Shown here: piece by piece, positions 50,507 through 60,734 of the stretch | Layout of the letters: each line of letters opens with the position of its first letter | Position numbering within the stretch: the stretch's first letter is position 1 | From: Enterococcus lactis | Lineage (GTDB): Bacteria; Bacillota; Bacilli; Lactobacillales; Enterococcaceae | DNA length: 64,000 bases | Reading direction: 5' to 3' | Assembly (NCBI RefSeq): GCF_015751045.1 | Contig: NZ_BNJW01000001.1 | Coordinates: 1 to 64,000 of the forward strand | Translations under genes and position numbers: made by a program | Notes under the pieces: generated by a model | What the model was told of the DNA's origin: nothing | Seen by the model: the letters and a program-made list of their open reading frames with translations, nothing else | Database searches by the model: none

Positions 50507-53152
50507 TTATTTTGCTTCGTACCACGTTTTTCCCCAACTGCTGTCAGTGATCAGTGGTACATGGAGAGAAACAGCTTGTTCCATAACTTTCTTCACCAAT
50601 TTATCTAATGATTCAAGTTCTTTTTCAGGTACCTCGAAGACAAGTTCATCATGAACTTGTAACAGCATCGTAGCTTGAAGACCTGTTTCTTTTAATCGTT
50701 TATCCAATTCAATCATCGCGATTTTCAAAATATCAGCAGCACTTCCTTGAATTGGTGTATTGATAGCTGTTCGTTCCGCAAAAGAACGGATATTGTAATT
50801 TCTTGAATTGATGTCTGGCAAATATCGTCGGCGGTGATACAGCGTTTCGACGTAGCCTTGATCTTTTGCTTCGCGTACGATTCTTTCCATATATTCTTTG
50901 ACACCTGGGTATTTTTCAAAGTACGTATCGATGTATTGCTGTGCTGCTTTTCGGCTGATGCCTAAATTTTGTGAAAGTCCGTAATCAGAGATGCCATACA
51001 CGATACCAAAATTCACTGCTTTTGCCTGCCGACGCATATTTGGTGTGACATCCTCTGCCTTTTCGATTCCAAATACGCGCATCGCTGTGCTGGCATGGAT
51101 ATCTTGACCTTCTAGGAAGGCAGCTTTCAAATGTTCATCATTTGAGATATGCGCAAGTACGCGTAACTCGATTTGTGAATAGTCAGAAGAATAAATCAAC
51201 CAGTCTTTTTCTCTCGGAACAAATGCCTGACGTATCTTTCTCCCTTCATCTAATCGAATCGGGATGTTCTGCAAATTAGGATCAACAGAGCTTAATCGTC
51301 CTGTTTGGGTCAATGTCTGGACATAACGGGTATGCACTTTTCCATCTGATTGGATCACTTTCAGCAGTCCCTCGACATAGGTAGATTGAATTTTTGCGAT
51401 TTGACGATAGGTTAGGATATCCTCTACGATTGGTGCTTGTTCACGAAGCTGTTCCAGTACATCTACGGCTGTGGAGTACCCAGTTTTTGTTTTTTTGATA
51501 ACGGGTAATCCCATTTTTTCAAATAAGATCACTCCTAATTGCTTTGGTGAATTCAAATTGAATTCTTCGCCGGCTTCTTCGTAGATTTTTTGTTCGATCT
51601 CTCTTAAGCGAGCAGAAAACTCGCCCTTCATTTCTTGTAAGCGAGTCGCATCTACTTTGATCCCGCTTATTTCCATCTCTGCCAAAATGATAGACAATGG
51701 CAGTTCCATTTTCCGGAAAAGATCTTCTTGGTTTTTATCTGCCAGTTCTTGGCTCAATTTTGGTGTTAACGCATTAATTGCAGCTACTTTTCGCGCTAAA
51801 TGAGCAAAAAAGAGTTCCTCTTCTTCTGGTAAACCTTTTTTCGCCCCTTTGCCGTATACAGTTTCATCTGATTGGATATCGTTGTATCCGTAATGTGCAG
51901 CTATTCCTTCGATATCTGTGCTTTTTTCATTCGTATCGAGAAGGTATGCACCTAGCAAGACATCAAAATCGATTCCTTTCGTTTTTCCAGTATAGCGATT
52001 TAAAGCAACATAAGTTCGTTTCGCATCATATACTTTTTTCAATCGGGTCGGATCAGTGATCCAAGAATGGAACGCTTGGTTTTCGAATACAGACAGATCA
52101 TTCGTGACATAGATTTTCTTTTCTGTCCCCCACGCTACTCCGACGATTTCCTCTGTATGGTAATTGTCGCCCATCATTTCCACGTACAGTGCCATATCCG
52201 TAGTAAACATTTCCTCTTTAAATTCATGCACGACTTCAAATAAAATATCATCCATTTTTACTTCTTCTTCAACGATATTCAGTTTAGAAAGGAACTGATT
52301 GAAATCCATTTCTTTATAAAATGGAACGAGTTTATCGAGATTTTTCCCTTCATACTTCAATGAGTCGATAGAGACCTCCACAGGGGCTGAAGTATTGATG
52401 GTCGCCAATTTCTTCGATAAGAACGCTTGCTCTTTGTCATTTATCAGATTTTCTTTCATTTTGCTTTGCTTCATTTCATCAATATGCTCATAGATTCCTT
52501 CGACTGAGCCATATTGTTTCAATAGCTTGATAGCTGTTTTTTCACCAATTTTAGTCACACCTGGGATATTGTCAGAGGCATCTCCGGCTAGTCCCTTCAT
52601 GTCAATAATCTGTTTTGGTATCAATCCATCATATTTTTCCGCCACATGTTCTGGTGTATAACTTTCGATATCGCTGACACCTTTTACAGTGATATCCACT
52701 TTTACTTCTTTACTAGCTAATTGAGTCAAATCCCGATCACCGGAAAGTACGACGACATCAAATTGATTTTTATCTACTTTTTCTGCCAAAGTACCGATAA
52801 TATCATCCGCTTCATAATTGGGCAATTCGTAATACTGTACACCTAATCCCGTCAACAAATCACGGATATATGGCATTTGTTCTTTGAATTCGCCTGGTGT
52901 TTTAGATCTTCCTCCTTTGTACTCCGCATACATTTCTGTCCGAAAGGTCGTTTTTCCTGCATCGAACGCAACCAGAACATGCGTCGGTTGCTCTTTTTGC
53001 ATAACATTTTCAAACATCGTATTGAATGCATAGATTGCATTTGTATGAAGACCGTTTCTGTTTTTGAAACGTTCAAGGGAATTGTGCAGCGCAAAGAATG
53101 CGCGAAAAGCCACACTGTTCCCATCAACGAGTAATAATTTATTTTTTGTCAT
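50507..53152 (-). CDS. polA: DNA polymerase I
   Basis: An 881-aa protein. N-terminal 5'-3' exonuclease (KLLLVDGNSVAFRAFFAL, VVVLSGDRDLTQLAS), a 3'-5' exonuclease fold whose DxE catalytic motif is replaced (ALYVEMMGDNYH), so proofreading is likely absent, and the polymerase domain (YSSDYSQIELRVLAH, RRQAKAVNFGIVYGIS, LLQVHDELVFEVPE). Fills gaps and removes primers. Full length. Confidence 0.97.
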   Translation of the reverse strand: MTKNKLLLVDGNSVAFRAFFALHNSLERFKNRNGLHTNAIYAFNTMFENVMQKEQPTHVLVAFDAGKTTFRTEMYAEYKGGRSKTPGEFKEQMPYIRDLLTGLGVQYYELPNYEADDIIGTLAEKVDKNQFDVVVLSGDRDLTQLASKEVKVDITVKGVSDIESYTPEHVAEKYDGLIPKQIIDMKGLAGDASDNIPGVTKIGEKTAIKLLKQYGSVEGIYEHIDEMKQSKMKENLINDKEQAFLSKKLATINTSAPVEVSIDSLKYEGKNLDKLVPFYKEMDFNQFLSKLNIVEEEVKMDDILFEVVHEFKEEMFTTDMALYVEMMGDNYHTEEIVGVAWGTEKKIYVTNDLSVFENQAFHSWITDPTRLKKVYDAKRTYVALNRYTGKTKGIDFDVLLGAYLLDTNEKSTDIEGIAAHYGYNDIQSDETVYGKGAKKGLPEEEELFFAHLARKVAAINALTPKLSQELADKNQEDLFRKMELPLSIILAEMEISGIKVDATRLQEMKGEFSARLREIEQKIYEEAGEEFNLNSPKQLGVILFEKMGLPVIKKTKTGYSTAVDVLEQLREQAPIVEDILTYRQIAKIQSTYVEGLLKVIQSDGKVHTRYVQTLTQTGRLSSVDPNLQNIPIRLDEGRKIRQAFVPREKDWLIYSSDYSQIELRVLAHISNDEHLKAAFLEGQDIHASTAMRVFGIEKAEDVTPNMRRQAKAVNFGIVYGISDYGLSQNLGISRKAAQQYIDTYFEKYPGVKEYMERIVREAKDQGYVETLYHRRRYLPDINSRNYNIRSFAERTAINTPIQGSAADILKIAMIELDKRLKETGLQATMLLQVHDELVFEVPEKELESLDKLVKKVMEQAVSLHVPLITDSSWGKTWYEAK

Positions 53153-53215
53153 TTTCTTAACTCCTTACTGTAAAGTTCTTATTCATTCTAACAAAGAATC
53201 ATGCGGAATGCGAAA

Positions 53216-53255
53216 AGAAAAAGCGGGACCATACCAAATATTTTGGTATAGCCCC
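53216..53255 (-). terminator. Terminator of the BI-1 gene
   Basis: Minus strand GGGGCTATACCAAA/TTTGGTATGGTCCCG with loop ATA, then CTTTTTC. Lies between polA and BI-1. Confidence 0.88.
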
Positions 53256-53277
53256 AACTGATCAATTTTTTCCTTTT

Positions 53278-53961
53278 TTAGTTGTTCCGTCCAAAGATTC
53301 TTAAAAACGCCAAGAACAAATTGATAAAGTCTAAATACAGCTTCAATGCCATAAATACAGCAATGCCACTATGTGCTGTTCCATTTGTCTGGACATAGAT
53401 ATTACGAATGCTTTGGTTATCATAAGCTGTGATCCCTGCAAAGATGACGACTAAAAGCAGTGAGATGAACAGCTCAACTGCGCTACTTCTCAAAATGAAG
53501 ATGTTCAAGACTAGTGCAATGATCACTCCGATCAAAGCAGCCTGTCCTGCTCTTCCGACCCCGCTAAGATCTCGTTTTGTTGTCACTCCGACAACAGACA
53601 TCCCCATGAACATCAAGGTAGCTGTCAAGAAAGCTTGTGTTACTGTTCCAATATCGTAGAATGCAAGAGTAACTGCTAATGTTACGCCATTCAAAAGAGA
53701 GTAGGCAATGAATCCACCGATCGCTAAGCTCGGATTCTTTTGTGCTTTTACGCCTAGAACCATTACCAAAATCAGTTCAACGATCCACAGACCCATAAAG
53801 CCTAATGGAAAGTTATTGATAAAAGTTGCTAGTTGTAAAGGAAATACCCAAAGAGCCAAGTAAGAAGTGACTGCACTAAGGGCAAGCCCCATACCTAAAA
53901 AACCATAAACTTTTGCATAAAAACGATTGATGCCTGACATTGATGTACTTGGATTATTCAT
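53278..53961 (-). CDS. Bax inhibitor-1/YccA family membrane protein
   Basis: A 227-aa protein with seven predicted helices, e.g. FYAKVYGFLGMGLALSAVTSYLALW and TYDNQ (ITAYDNQSIRNIY), the conserved Asp-containing segment of the BI-1 calcium-leak family (PF01027). Function in bacteria unclear; possible ion channel or stress factor. Coupled to the MaoC-like gene by overlap. Confidence 0.92.
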   Translation of the reverse strand: MNNPSTSMSGINRFYAKVYGFLGMGLALSAVTSYLALWVFPLQLATFINNFPLGFMGLWIVELILVMVLGVKAQKNPSLAIGGFIAYSLLNGVTLAVTLAFYDIGTVTQAFLTATLMFMGMSVVGVTTKRDLSGVGRAGQAALIGVIIALVLNIFILRSSAVELFISLLLVVIFAGITAYDNQSIRNIYVQTNGTAHSGIAVFMALKLYLDFINLFLAFLRIFGRNN

Positions 53962-54439
53962 TTAATTCACCTTCACTTTCGATTGCTATTTCCAATTCAG
54001 GAACTTGTGGCGGTTGGACCATAACAACAGCATCCAACACACGATCTTCGTTCGTGTTTTCCGCTTCTACAGAAATCGTCACCACGTCCTTCATCTTATC
54101 TACTTTTATGACCTCAAACTGAAAAGTCAGTGTTTCATAATGGAAAACCGGTTCAATAAAATTGACAGAAAAATTGACAACATGTGATCCTGGTCCAGGA
54201 AGATGCTTTGAAATTGCACTTGTGATGATCCCCATCAGCATCACTGATGGAACGATTGGCTGATGATATTCTGTTTTTTGTGCAAAGTCATGTTGGATAT
54301 ACAAAGGATTTGCATCATTCGTCAATCCCAAATACAGCAAAAGCTGGTTATCTTCAATAGATTCTGTTAAAGATAACGAGTCGCCTTCCTCGATTTCATT
54401 TATTGTTTTTCCTAGTTTTCTCGGCTTACCTATGTTCAA
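53954..54439 (-). CDS. MaoC-like hot-dog fold protein
   Basis: A 161-aa protein. The segment LYLGLTNDANPLYIQHDFAQKTEYHQPIVPSVMLMGIITSAISKHLPG is a MaoC/hydratase-type hot-dog core, though the usual catalytic D-x4-H is not fully clear (DANPLYIQHD fits). The acidic C-terminal tail overlaps the BI-1 start. TTG start behind GGAGGG. Substrate unknown. Confidence 0.75.
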   Translation of the reverse strand: MNIGKPRKLGKTINEIEEGDSLSLTESIEDNQLLLYLGLTNDANPLYIQHDFAQKTEYHQPIVPSVMLMGIITSAISKHLPGPGSHVVNFSVNFIEPVFHYETLTFQFEVIKVDKMKDVVTISVEAENTNEDRVLDAVVMVQPPQVPELEIAIESEGELNE

Positions 54440-54542
54440 GATAGAAACCCTCCAGTTTATTTTTAATCATACATTATTGTACCAAAAGCAGCGCAAAAGG
54501 CAAGTTTTGCTCCTTTGATTTAACAGATTCCTATAGTTTAAA

Positions 54543-54784
54543 GAGGTCGTGAAAAAGCTGTCCTGCATCAAGTAATAAGAACAGCCAAGAAAAACAGCTT
54601 CTCATGTTTTTGATTTGGCTGGGCTTATTACCGCAGATGCAAGCTTTTGAACGCCGTTTATCTGAGGTCGTGAAAAAGCTGTCCTGCATCAAGTAATAAG
54701 AATAGTCAAGAAAAAACAGCTTCTCATGTTTTTGATTTGGCTAGGCTTATTACCGCAGATGCAAGCTTTTGAACGCCGTTTATC
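54543..54784. repeat. Tandem 121-bp hairpin-forming repeat, two copies
   Basis: Unit 1 54543-54663, unit 2 54664-54784, about 97% identical (differences near 54583-54595 and one later). Each begins GAGGTCGTGAAAAAGCTG and ends GAACGCCGTTTATC. Inside each unit AAAAGCT..TGCATC..TAATAAG pairs with CTTATTACCGCAGATGCAAGCTTTT, and AGCCAA..AAAC with GTTTTTGATTTGGCT, giving one long imperfect hairpin. Resembles REP/MITE-like intergenic elements. Confidence 0.85.
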
Positions 54785-54793
54785 AAAAGTTGT

Positions 54794-54830
54794 AAAAAAG
54801 GGAGCATGACAAGAATTTTGCCACTCTCCC
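54794..54830 (-). terminator. Terminator after murC
   Basis: Minus strand GGGAG...CTCCC stem with an interior TGGCAA/TTGTCA pairing, then TTTTTTAC. Confidence 0.8.
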
Positions 54831-54866
54831 TCTTTCTTATTTTATAAGGACACTGCAGTAATTGTA

Positions 54867-56201
54867 TTACAGTACATTTTTCGTCGTGCTGCTTAAAAGT
54901 TTTTCATACGCTTGTTCAAATTTTTGAACATCTCCAGCACCCATGAAGATTACTACTGCATCATGATAATCTAATAATGGAGATACATTATTTTCTTTGA
55001 TGACTTCTCCACCTTTTTTGATTTTCGCTCCAAGGTCTTCGATCTTAACGTTTCCTTGTTCTTCCCGAGCCGAACCAAAAATATCGCATAAGTAAACTTT
55101 ATCAGCTAAATCAAGGGCTTCTGCAAATTCATCCATCAATGCAATCGTACGCGTAAACGTATGAGGTTGGAAAACTGCAATTATTTCTTTATCTGGATAT
55201 TTTTGGCGTGCGCCATCAATGGTTGCTTTGATTTCTGCAGGGTGATGCGCATAATCATCGACTACGGTCATGTCTGCTACGATTTTTTCACTGAATCGAC
55301 GTTTTACTCCTGGGAAAGTCAGCATTTCTTCCGCAACTTCTTTCAGATCCAGTTTTTCGAAATACGCGACTGCAATAACACCTAAAGCATTTAAAATATT
55401 GTGTTTGCCGAATGCCGGTACAGTGAAATGTCCAACAAATTCATCCCCATGATAGACATCAAAAGCAGAACCGGATGTTGTACGTTCGATGTTTCGTGCT
55501 TGGATATCATCATTTTCTGTGACACCATAATAATAAATCGGCACATCTGCTTCTAATTTGCGTAAATAAGCGTCGTCACCGTACGCAAAAATAGCTTTTT
55601 TCACTTGTCCAGCCATTGTTTGGAAAGCTGTAAATACATCGTCGATACTTGTATAATAATCCGGATGATCAAAATCGATGTTTGTCATGATCGCATAGTC
55701 TGGTGAATAGGCAAGGAAATGACGGCGATATTCACAGGCTTCAAATGAAAAGAATTCCGCTTGCGGATCACCATGCCCTGTTCCGTCTCCAATTAGATAA
55801 CTTGTTGGACGAACACCACTCAATACATGAGAGAGCAGACCAGTCGTACTTGTTTTTCCGTGAGAACCGGTTACAGCGATACTCGTATAGTTTTGGATAA
55901 AATGACCAATAAAGTCGTGATAGCGAATCACTTCCAAACCTAATTCTTTTGCTCGCTGGATTTCTTCATGTGAATCAGGAAATGCATTTCCTGCAATAAT
56001 CGTCATACCTGGTTTTACATTGTCTGCGTTAAATGGCAGAATCGTGATATTTGCTTTTTCTAAATCTCTTTGTGTAAAGAAATATTTTTCAATGTCTGAT
56101 CCTTGGACATTTAAACCTTGTTCATGTAAAACAAGAGCCAAGGAGCTCATTCCTGAACCTTTGATACCAACAAAATGATACAATTTATTTTGATTTTCCA
56201 T
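54867..56201 (-). CDS. murC: UDP-N-acetylmuramate--L-alanine ligase
   Basis: A 444-aa Mur ligase: N-terminal UDP-binding ([20 protein letters not shown]), ATP site [17 protein letters not shown], central [14 protein letters not shown]-terminal [12 protein letters not shown]. Adds the first residue of the peptidoglycan stem. Full length. Confidence 0.97.
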   Translation of the reverse strand: MENQNKLYHFVGIKGSGMSSLALVLHEQGLNVQGSDIEKYFFTQRDLEKANITILPFNADNVKPGMTIIAGNAFPDSHEEIQRAKELGLEVIRYHDFIGHFIQNYTSIAVTGSHGKTSTTGLLSHVLSGVRPTSYLIGDGTGHGDPQAEFFSFEACEYRRHFLAYSPDYAIMTNIDFDHPDYYTSIDDVFTAFQTMAGQVKKAIFAYGDDAYLRKLEADVPIYYYGVTENDDIQARNIERTTSGSAFDVYHGDEFVGHFTVPAFGKHNILNALGVIAVAYFEKLDLKEVAEEMLTFPGVKRRFSEKIVADMTVVDDYAHHPAEIKATIDGARQKYPDKEIIAVFQPHTFTRTIALMDEFAEALDLADKVYLCDIFGSAREEQGNVKIEDLGAKIKKGGEVIKENNVSPLLDYHDAVVIFMGAGDVQKFEQAYEKLLSSTTKNVL

Positions 56202-56331
56202 TTGAATCCTCTTCTCTTATCTAGCGTCCATTCTTTTAGCTATTACATTCAACACGCTCCTCATTATCTTATAAACGATTGAAAATTTCAACCAAATTTA
56301 TTTAGAAAGGAGGATTCGCCTGCTAAAAAGG

Positions 56332-57093
56332 TCATGTACGGGAAAAATCCGTTTTTATTGACTGTTTGATTCTTGTATAAGAAGACCAAACTTCTTCTGA
56401 TATATCAATATGAGGAATAAAATCTTTTCCTTTCGGACCATAGCCATTCTCATCGTCGCGGAGTCGCTCCATTTCTCCTAACACCAGTGCATAGAAATAT
56501 TCCTTCGGCCATTGATGGTTCAGTTCTTTTACTGTAAAGATGATCTCCTCAGAAAAGTGAAGGATTTCCGGTACAAATGGCACAGCATTTGCGAAAACAG
56601 TTTGTTCATTTTGCCATACTTTCTCAAAAGTTGCTCGAGTCCTGCGTTGCAGTGTCGGATCATTCATCAATAGGACTTTTTCTGGTACAGCATCTAAGGA
56701 ATGAAGAATCTCCAGTGAAAAAGTGGCGTTCTCTCCAGAATTTGTAGACTTCGATTCTATCAGGAAAGCCTTATCGGGCAAATCATAGACTTCTTTTAGA
56801 TACTGACGACAGATTTCACTTTCACTCATGCCTTCTTCAAAATGAAATCCTTGCTTTTCAAAATTCTCATAAAGGATCCTAGTCGCATGACCCACCCCGC
56901 CGACCAAAAACAAACGTTCTACTTGACCATTTACATACATTTGTGCTGCTTTATCAGCTAAGATAGGAAGACCGTTTCCAGCTAAAATAAGTATAGGTGC
57001 CGACAATTTCTCAAAATCTTTCTCATCAGGTGCGGCTAAAAAGGCTAATAACTGATTCCAGTCTTTTAGATTTCTCTGCTCGTTTTTTTCCAA
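56332..57093 (-). CDS. YdcF-family (DUF218) protein
   Basis: A 253-aa protein with ILILAGNGLPILADKAAQMY, LFLVGGVGHATRIL and ESKSTNSGENATFSLEIL, the conserved DUF218 core (PF02698; SanA/ElyC/YdcF). No signal peptide. Predicted to bind a nucleotide-like ligand; cell-envelope roles are known for some relatives only. TTG start behind AAAGGATG. Confidence 0.85.
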   Translation of the reverse strand: MEKNEQRNLKDWNQLLAFLAAPDEKDFEKLSAPILILAGNGLPILADKAAQMYVNGQVERLFLVGGVGHATRILYENFEKQGFHFEEGMSESEICRQYLKEVYDLPDKAFLIESKSTNSGENATFSLEILHSLDAVPEKVLLMNDPTLQRRTRATFEKVWQNEQTVFANAVPFVPEILHFSEEIIFTVKELNHQWPKEYFYALVLGEMERLRDDENGYGPKGKDFIPHIDISEEVWSSYTRIKQSIKTDFSRT

Positions 57094-57120
57094 AAACTCT
57101 TCATCCTTTCATTTGATTTT

Positions 57121-57591
57121 TTATACTTCATTGAGGCTTTCTCTCTTTGTCTCAATCCATTTGATTTCCCCATGACATCTTCCACAACGATATTTGTGTA
57201 CATCGATTCTTCTTTTGCGGCAGATCGTGGCAGAACAATCTTGGCATTGATAATATTCGATCTTTATCTGTTTCTTCGTCAAGGCTGGCGCATAGCGCAA
57301 TCCTCCTGTTTTTTTCAAAAGATACTTGAAATCCATATCTTTATGACGATATCCTCTTCCAGTTAGATGCAGATGATAATGGCAAAGTTCATGTTTGATG
57401 ATTCCTGCAATTGTTTCTTTGTCTGACTCTTCAAACAGCTTTACATTAAAATCTAAATGATGATCGTTTAAATGATAGCGCCCGCCAGTTGTACGCAAGC
57501 GTGGATTGAACATTGCTTGGTGCTTGAAAGGACGCTGGAAGCTTTTTAATGATATCTCTTCTACTAACTGCTGCAGTTCTTCTTGTGTCAA
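57121..57591 (-). CDS. SprT-like zinc protein
   Basis: A 156-aa protein. IKHELCHYHLHLTGRGYRH carries an HExxH motif, and a C-terminal zinc ribbon CQDC...CGRC follows. Matches the SprT/YdcK family. Substrate unknown. TTG start behind GAGGAG; preceded by Tex with a 19-base gap. Confidence 0.88.
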   Translation of the reverse strand: MTQEELQQLVEEISLKSFQRPFKHQAMFNPRLRTTGGRYHLNDHHLDFNVKLFEESDKETIAGIIKHELCHYHLHLTGRGYRHKDMDFKYLLKKTGGLRYAPALTKKQIKIEYYQCQDCSATICRKRRIDVHKYRCGRCHGEIKWIETKRESLNEV

Positions 57592-57610
57592 TTTTTGTTA
57601 CTCCTCATTG

Positions 57611-59791
57611 TTACTCTTCATAAGGGGAAAGCATCGTCAAACTGATTCTGCCTTTTTTCGTATCAACTTGCTCTATCCAAACCGTCACGATATCTCCGAC
57701 TGACACGACGTCTGTTGGATGCTTGACAAATTTTTTGCTAAGTTTTGAGATATGGACAAGTCCGTCTTGTTTCACACCGATATCGACAAATGCGCCGAAG
57801 TCGATGACGTTACGGACCGTTCCAGTCAATTCCATACCTGGTTTCAAATCTTCCATACTCAACACATCTGTACGCAATAGGGGCGCTGGCATCTCATCAC
57901 GCATATCTCGTCCAGGTTTTGTCAGCCCAGCTAAAATATCGGCTAACGTTTCTTCTCCGACTGATAAGCTTTCAGCCAGTTTCTCCGCGGATAACCGTGT
58001 CAATTTTTCTACTGCTTCTTCTGTCCCAAGCTCTTTTTCTGAAAGATGGACGGTCATTAATATGTCTTTCGCAATAGAATAACTTTCGGGATGGATACCG
58101 GTGTTGTCCAAAATGTTTTTCCCGCCAGGAACTCGCAAGAAGCCGATTGCTTGTTCATATGCTTTTGGTCCTAAACGTGGCACTTTTTTCAGCTGAGTTC
58201 GTGCAGTAAATTCTCCATTTTCTTCACGATAACTGACAATGTTTTGGGCAGTCGTTTTATTCAATCCTGATATATGCTGCAAGAGCTGTGGACTAGCCGT
58301 GTTCACATCCACGCCTACTTGGTTGACCGCTGTTTCCACGACAAAATCCAATTGTTCAGCCAAACGTTTTTGAGAAACATCATGTTGGTACTGTCCTACA
58401 CCGACAGCTTTAGGATCGATCTTGACTAATTCAGCTAAAGGATCTTGCAGACGACGGGCAATAGAAACAGCACTTCTTTCTTCTACTTGTAGATGCGGGA
58501 ATTCTTTTCGTGCAATTTCGCTAGCAGAGTAAACAGAAGCGCCAGCTTCATTGACAATGGCATAATAGGCTTTATGGTCGGCTGATTTCAATTGTTCAGC
58601 CACAAAAAGTTCTGATTCCCGACTGGCTGTTCCATTCCCGATAGCTACCATATCTACTTGATATTGATTGATCAATTGGATAAAAGCTGGACCAGCAGCT
58701 TCCCTTTTCGCTTGTGCTGCAGGTTTATGCGGATAAATGACTTCGATTGCCAAAACTTTTCCTGTCGCATCTACGACTGCTAGTTTACATCCAGTACGAT
58801 AGGCCGGATCAAATCCCAGTACGACTTTACCTTTTAGCGGCGGTTGCAACAAAAGATTGCGAAGATTTTCTCCAAAAATAGCGATGGCTTGCTCATCCGC
58901 CTTTTCAGTCAATTCATTACGCAGTTCTCGCTCGATTGCCGGCTGTATAAAGCGTTTATAACTATCTTGATAGGCTTCTCTTACAAAGGAAGAAGAAGGT
59001 GAGGCAGGATTTTTCACTAATTGGCGATCCAAGTATGCTAAAACTGCTGCTTCGTCTACTTGAAGGAATACTTTGAGAACCTCTTCTTTTTCTCCTCGAT
59101 TAGTGGCCAATATCCGATGAGAAACCATTTTATGGACAGGTTCTGCAAAGTCATAATACATTTCATATACGCCTTTTTCATCTGCTTGCTCATCCTTGAC
59201 TTGGCTGACATACATGCCTTTGTTATACGTATAAGACCGAATCCAAGTCCGAAACTTTGCATTATCGCTGACTTGTTCAGCAATGATCTCATGCGCACCT
59301 TGCAACGCTTCTTCAGCAGAAGAGACTTCTTTTTCTTTAGCGATATATTTTTCTGCTTCCGATTGCACCTCTCCATCTGTAAGCTGCATCAGCCACAGCG
59401 CGAGTGGTTCAAGTCCTTTTTCTTTAGCAATCGTTGCTTTTGTCCGCCGTTTCTGTTTGTATGGCCGATATAAATCTTCCACTTGTTGCATTTTTACGGA
59501 TTGCGTGATTTCTGTTTCTAACTCAGGGGTCAGTTTCCCTTGTTCATCGATCAGCCGAATCACTTCGTTTTTTCGTTTTTCTAAGTTTTCAAGATATGCA
59601 TACCGCTCTTCGATTTCACGAATCTGGACTTCATCAAGACTTCCCGTCATTTCTTTTCGATAACGCGCGATAAAAGGAACGGTGTTTCCTTCATTTAACA
59701 AATTAAGTACAGTCGTCAACTGCTTGGGACGATAGTCTGAAAGCTCTTTTTGTACAAGCTGAATGATTGTCTGGTTCAAATTTTCCGTCAT
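57611..59791 (-). CDS. tex: Tex family RNA-binding transcription accessory protein
   Basis: A 726-aa protein: helical N-terminus, YqgF-like nuclease fold (VVLGFDPAYRTGCKLAVVDA), helix-hairpin-helix (~490-560, VNTASPQLLQHISGL) and a C-terminal S1 domain (MELTGTVRNVIDFGAFVDIGVKQDG). Tex proteins bind RNA and affect transcription. Stand-alone apart from the close SprT gene. Confidence 0.94.
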   Translation of the reverse strand: MTENLNQTIIQLVQKELSDYRPKQLTTVLNLLNEGNTVPFIARYRKEMTGSLDEVQIREIEERYAYLENLEKRKNEVIRLIDEQGKLTPELETEITQSVKMQQVEDLYRPYKQKRRTKATIAKEKGLEPLALWLMQLTDGEVQSEAEKYIAKEKEVSSAEEALQGAHEIIAEQVSDNAKFRTWIRSYTYNKGMYVSQVKDEQADEKGVYEMYYDFAEPVHKMVSHRILATNRGEKEEVLKVFLQVDEAAVLAYLDRQLVKNPASPSSSFVREAYQDSYKRFIQPAIERELRNELTEKADEQAIAIFGENLRNLLLQPPLKGKVVLGFDPAYRTGCKLAVVDATGKVLAIEVIYPHKPAAQAKREAAGPAFIQLINQYQVDMVAIGNGTASRESELFVAEQLKSADHKAYYAIVNEAGASVYSASEIARKEFPHLQVEERSAVSIARRLQDPLAELVKIDPKAVGVGQYQHDVSQKRLAEQLDFVVETAVNQVGVDVNTASPQLLQHISGLNKTTAQNIVSYREENGEFTARTQLKKVPRLGPKAYEQAIGFLRVPGGKNILDNTGIHPESYSIAKDILMTVHLSEKELGTEEAVEKLTRLSAEKLAESLSVGEETLADILAGLTKPGRDMRDEMPAPLLRTDVLSMEDLKPGMELTGTVRNVIDFGAFVDIGVKQDGLVHISKLSKKFVKHPTDVVSVGDIVTVWIEQVDTKKGRISLTMLSPYEE

Positions 59792-59884
59792 TAAAATGCC
59801 TCTTTTCTGCTAAAAATTGCTTCTTTATTCTATCATACTTTTTATCATGGGTTAAACTGCTGAAAGAAACAATATTATCTATAC

Positions 59885-59917
59885 AAATAAAAAGAGCCGC
59901 AACAAAGTCGCAGCTCC
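59885..59917 (-). terminator. Terminator after the phosphatase gene
   Basis: Minus strand GAGCTGCGAC-TTT-GTTGCGGCTC then TTTTTATTT. Ten-bp stem with one mismatch. Confidence 0.92.
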
Positions 59918-59934
59918 TTCATTCTTTCCATTTG

Positions 59935-60666
59935 TCAGATTCCTTGCCAAGATCCTTCATTGTTCTGATATTCAATGTCTTGAAGGATGCCTTCCTTGTC
60001 AAAAACAACCCCATGCAATGACCCTCCGAATACAGCCCCACCGTCCATTCCGATTTTATGATCCTGAATCCAGAGATCTGTTGTCTGCATATCTCCATGG
60101 AGCATTGGTGTAATCGTATGTCCAAATACAATTGTCTTACCTGTATTGTTTTTCCCTTCATGAAATGGTTCCCGTATCCAAATAAAATCGCTTGGACTTG
60201 TCTTACGCCAGTCTTTCTTTGTCAAATCCACTCCAGCATGGACAAACAGATAATTTTCCCATTCATAATACAAGGGGCGCTGGACTAAAAATTCAATCAG
60301 TTCTGGGTATCTCGATCGGATCATCATTGAGATTTCAGTCGGGGAGTATTCCTCCGACGCACCTGGGTGAAGTAGGCTTTCAAATGTTTCTTTTCCACCA
60401 TTTCTGATATAAGGCGCATACCAGTCCTCCGGTGCTTGCAGAAATTGCAAAAAATATTCTTCGTGGTTGCCCCGGAGATAAATGGCTCCTGTTTCTTCGA
60501 CTAATTGTTTTCCTAATAGAAAACATTCCTTTGTACGAGGTCCTCGATCATTGAGATCTCCTAATAAAACAAGCTGATGGATCGTCGGATCATAATAGTG
60601 AATAAGTTTTTCAAAAAGATCATATTTACCATGGACATCGCCAATAGCATAAATCAATGATTTCAT
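59935..60666 (-). CDS. Metallophosphoesterase (serine/threonine phosphatase type)
   Basis: A 243-aa protein from MKSLIYAIGDVHGKYDLF. Metal motifs GDVHG, GDLNDRGPRTKE and GNHEEYF of the calcineurin-like family (PF00149), PrpE/PphA type. Substrate unknown; could be a protein phosphatase or a bis-nucleotide hydrolase. Start at the ATG at 60666 behind GGTGATC. Confidence 0.9.
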   Translation of the reverse strand: MKSLIYAIGDVHGKYDLFEKLIHYYDPTIHQLVLLGDLNDRGPRTKECFLLGKQLVEETGAIYLRGNHEEYFLQFLQAPEDWYAPYIRNGGKETFESLLHPGASEEYSPTEISMMIRSRYPELIEFLVQRPLYYEWENYLFVHAGVDLTKKDWRKTSPSDFIWIREPFHEGKNNTGKTIVFGHTITPMLHGDMQTTDLWIQDHKIGMDGGAVFGGSLHGVVFDKEGILQDIEYQNNEGSWQGI

Positions 60667-60734
60667 GTGGATCACCATCCTCAACGATAGTATAGCGCAT
60701 ATTGGAAATGGTCGACAATCAAAACTATTGTTTT

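Larger units (their letters stand above)
54440..54866. other. Intergenic region carrying a tandem repeat and terminator
   Basis: No ORF with a ribosome-binding site. It holds a 121-bp duplicated hairpin element (54543-54784) and the murC terminator (54794-54830). The 100 bases before the repeat are upstream sequence of the MaoC-like gene. Confidence 0.7.

Noticed and set aside
54543-54784. CRISPR or rRNA-type repeat
   Set aside because: Only two long adjacent copies with internal hairpins, no spacers, no similarity to rRNA.
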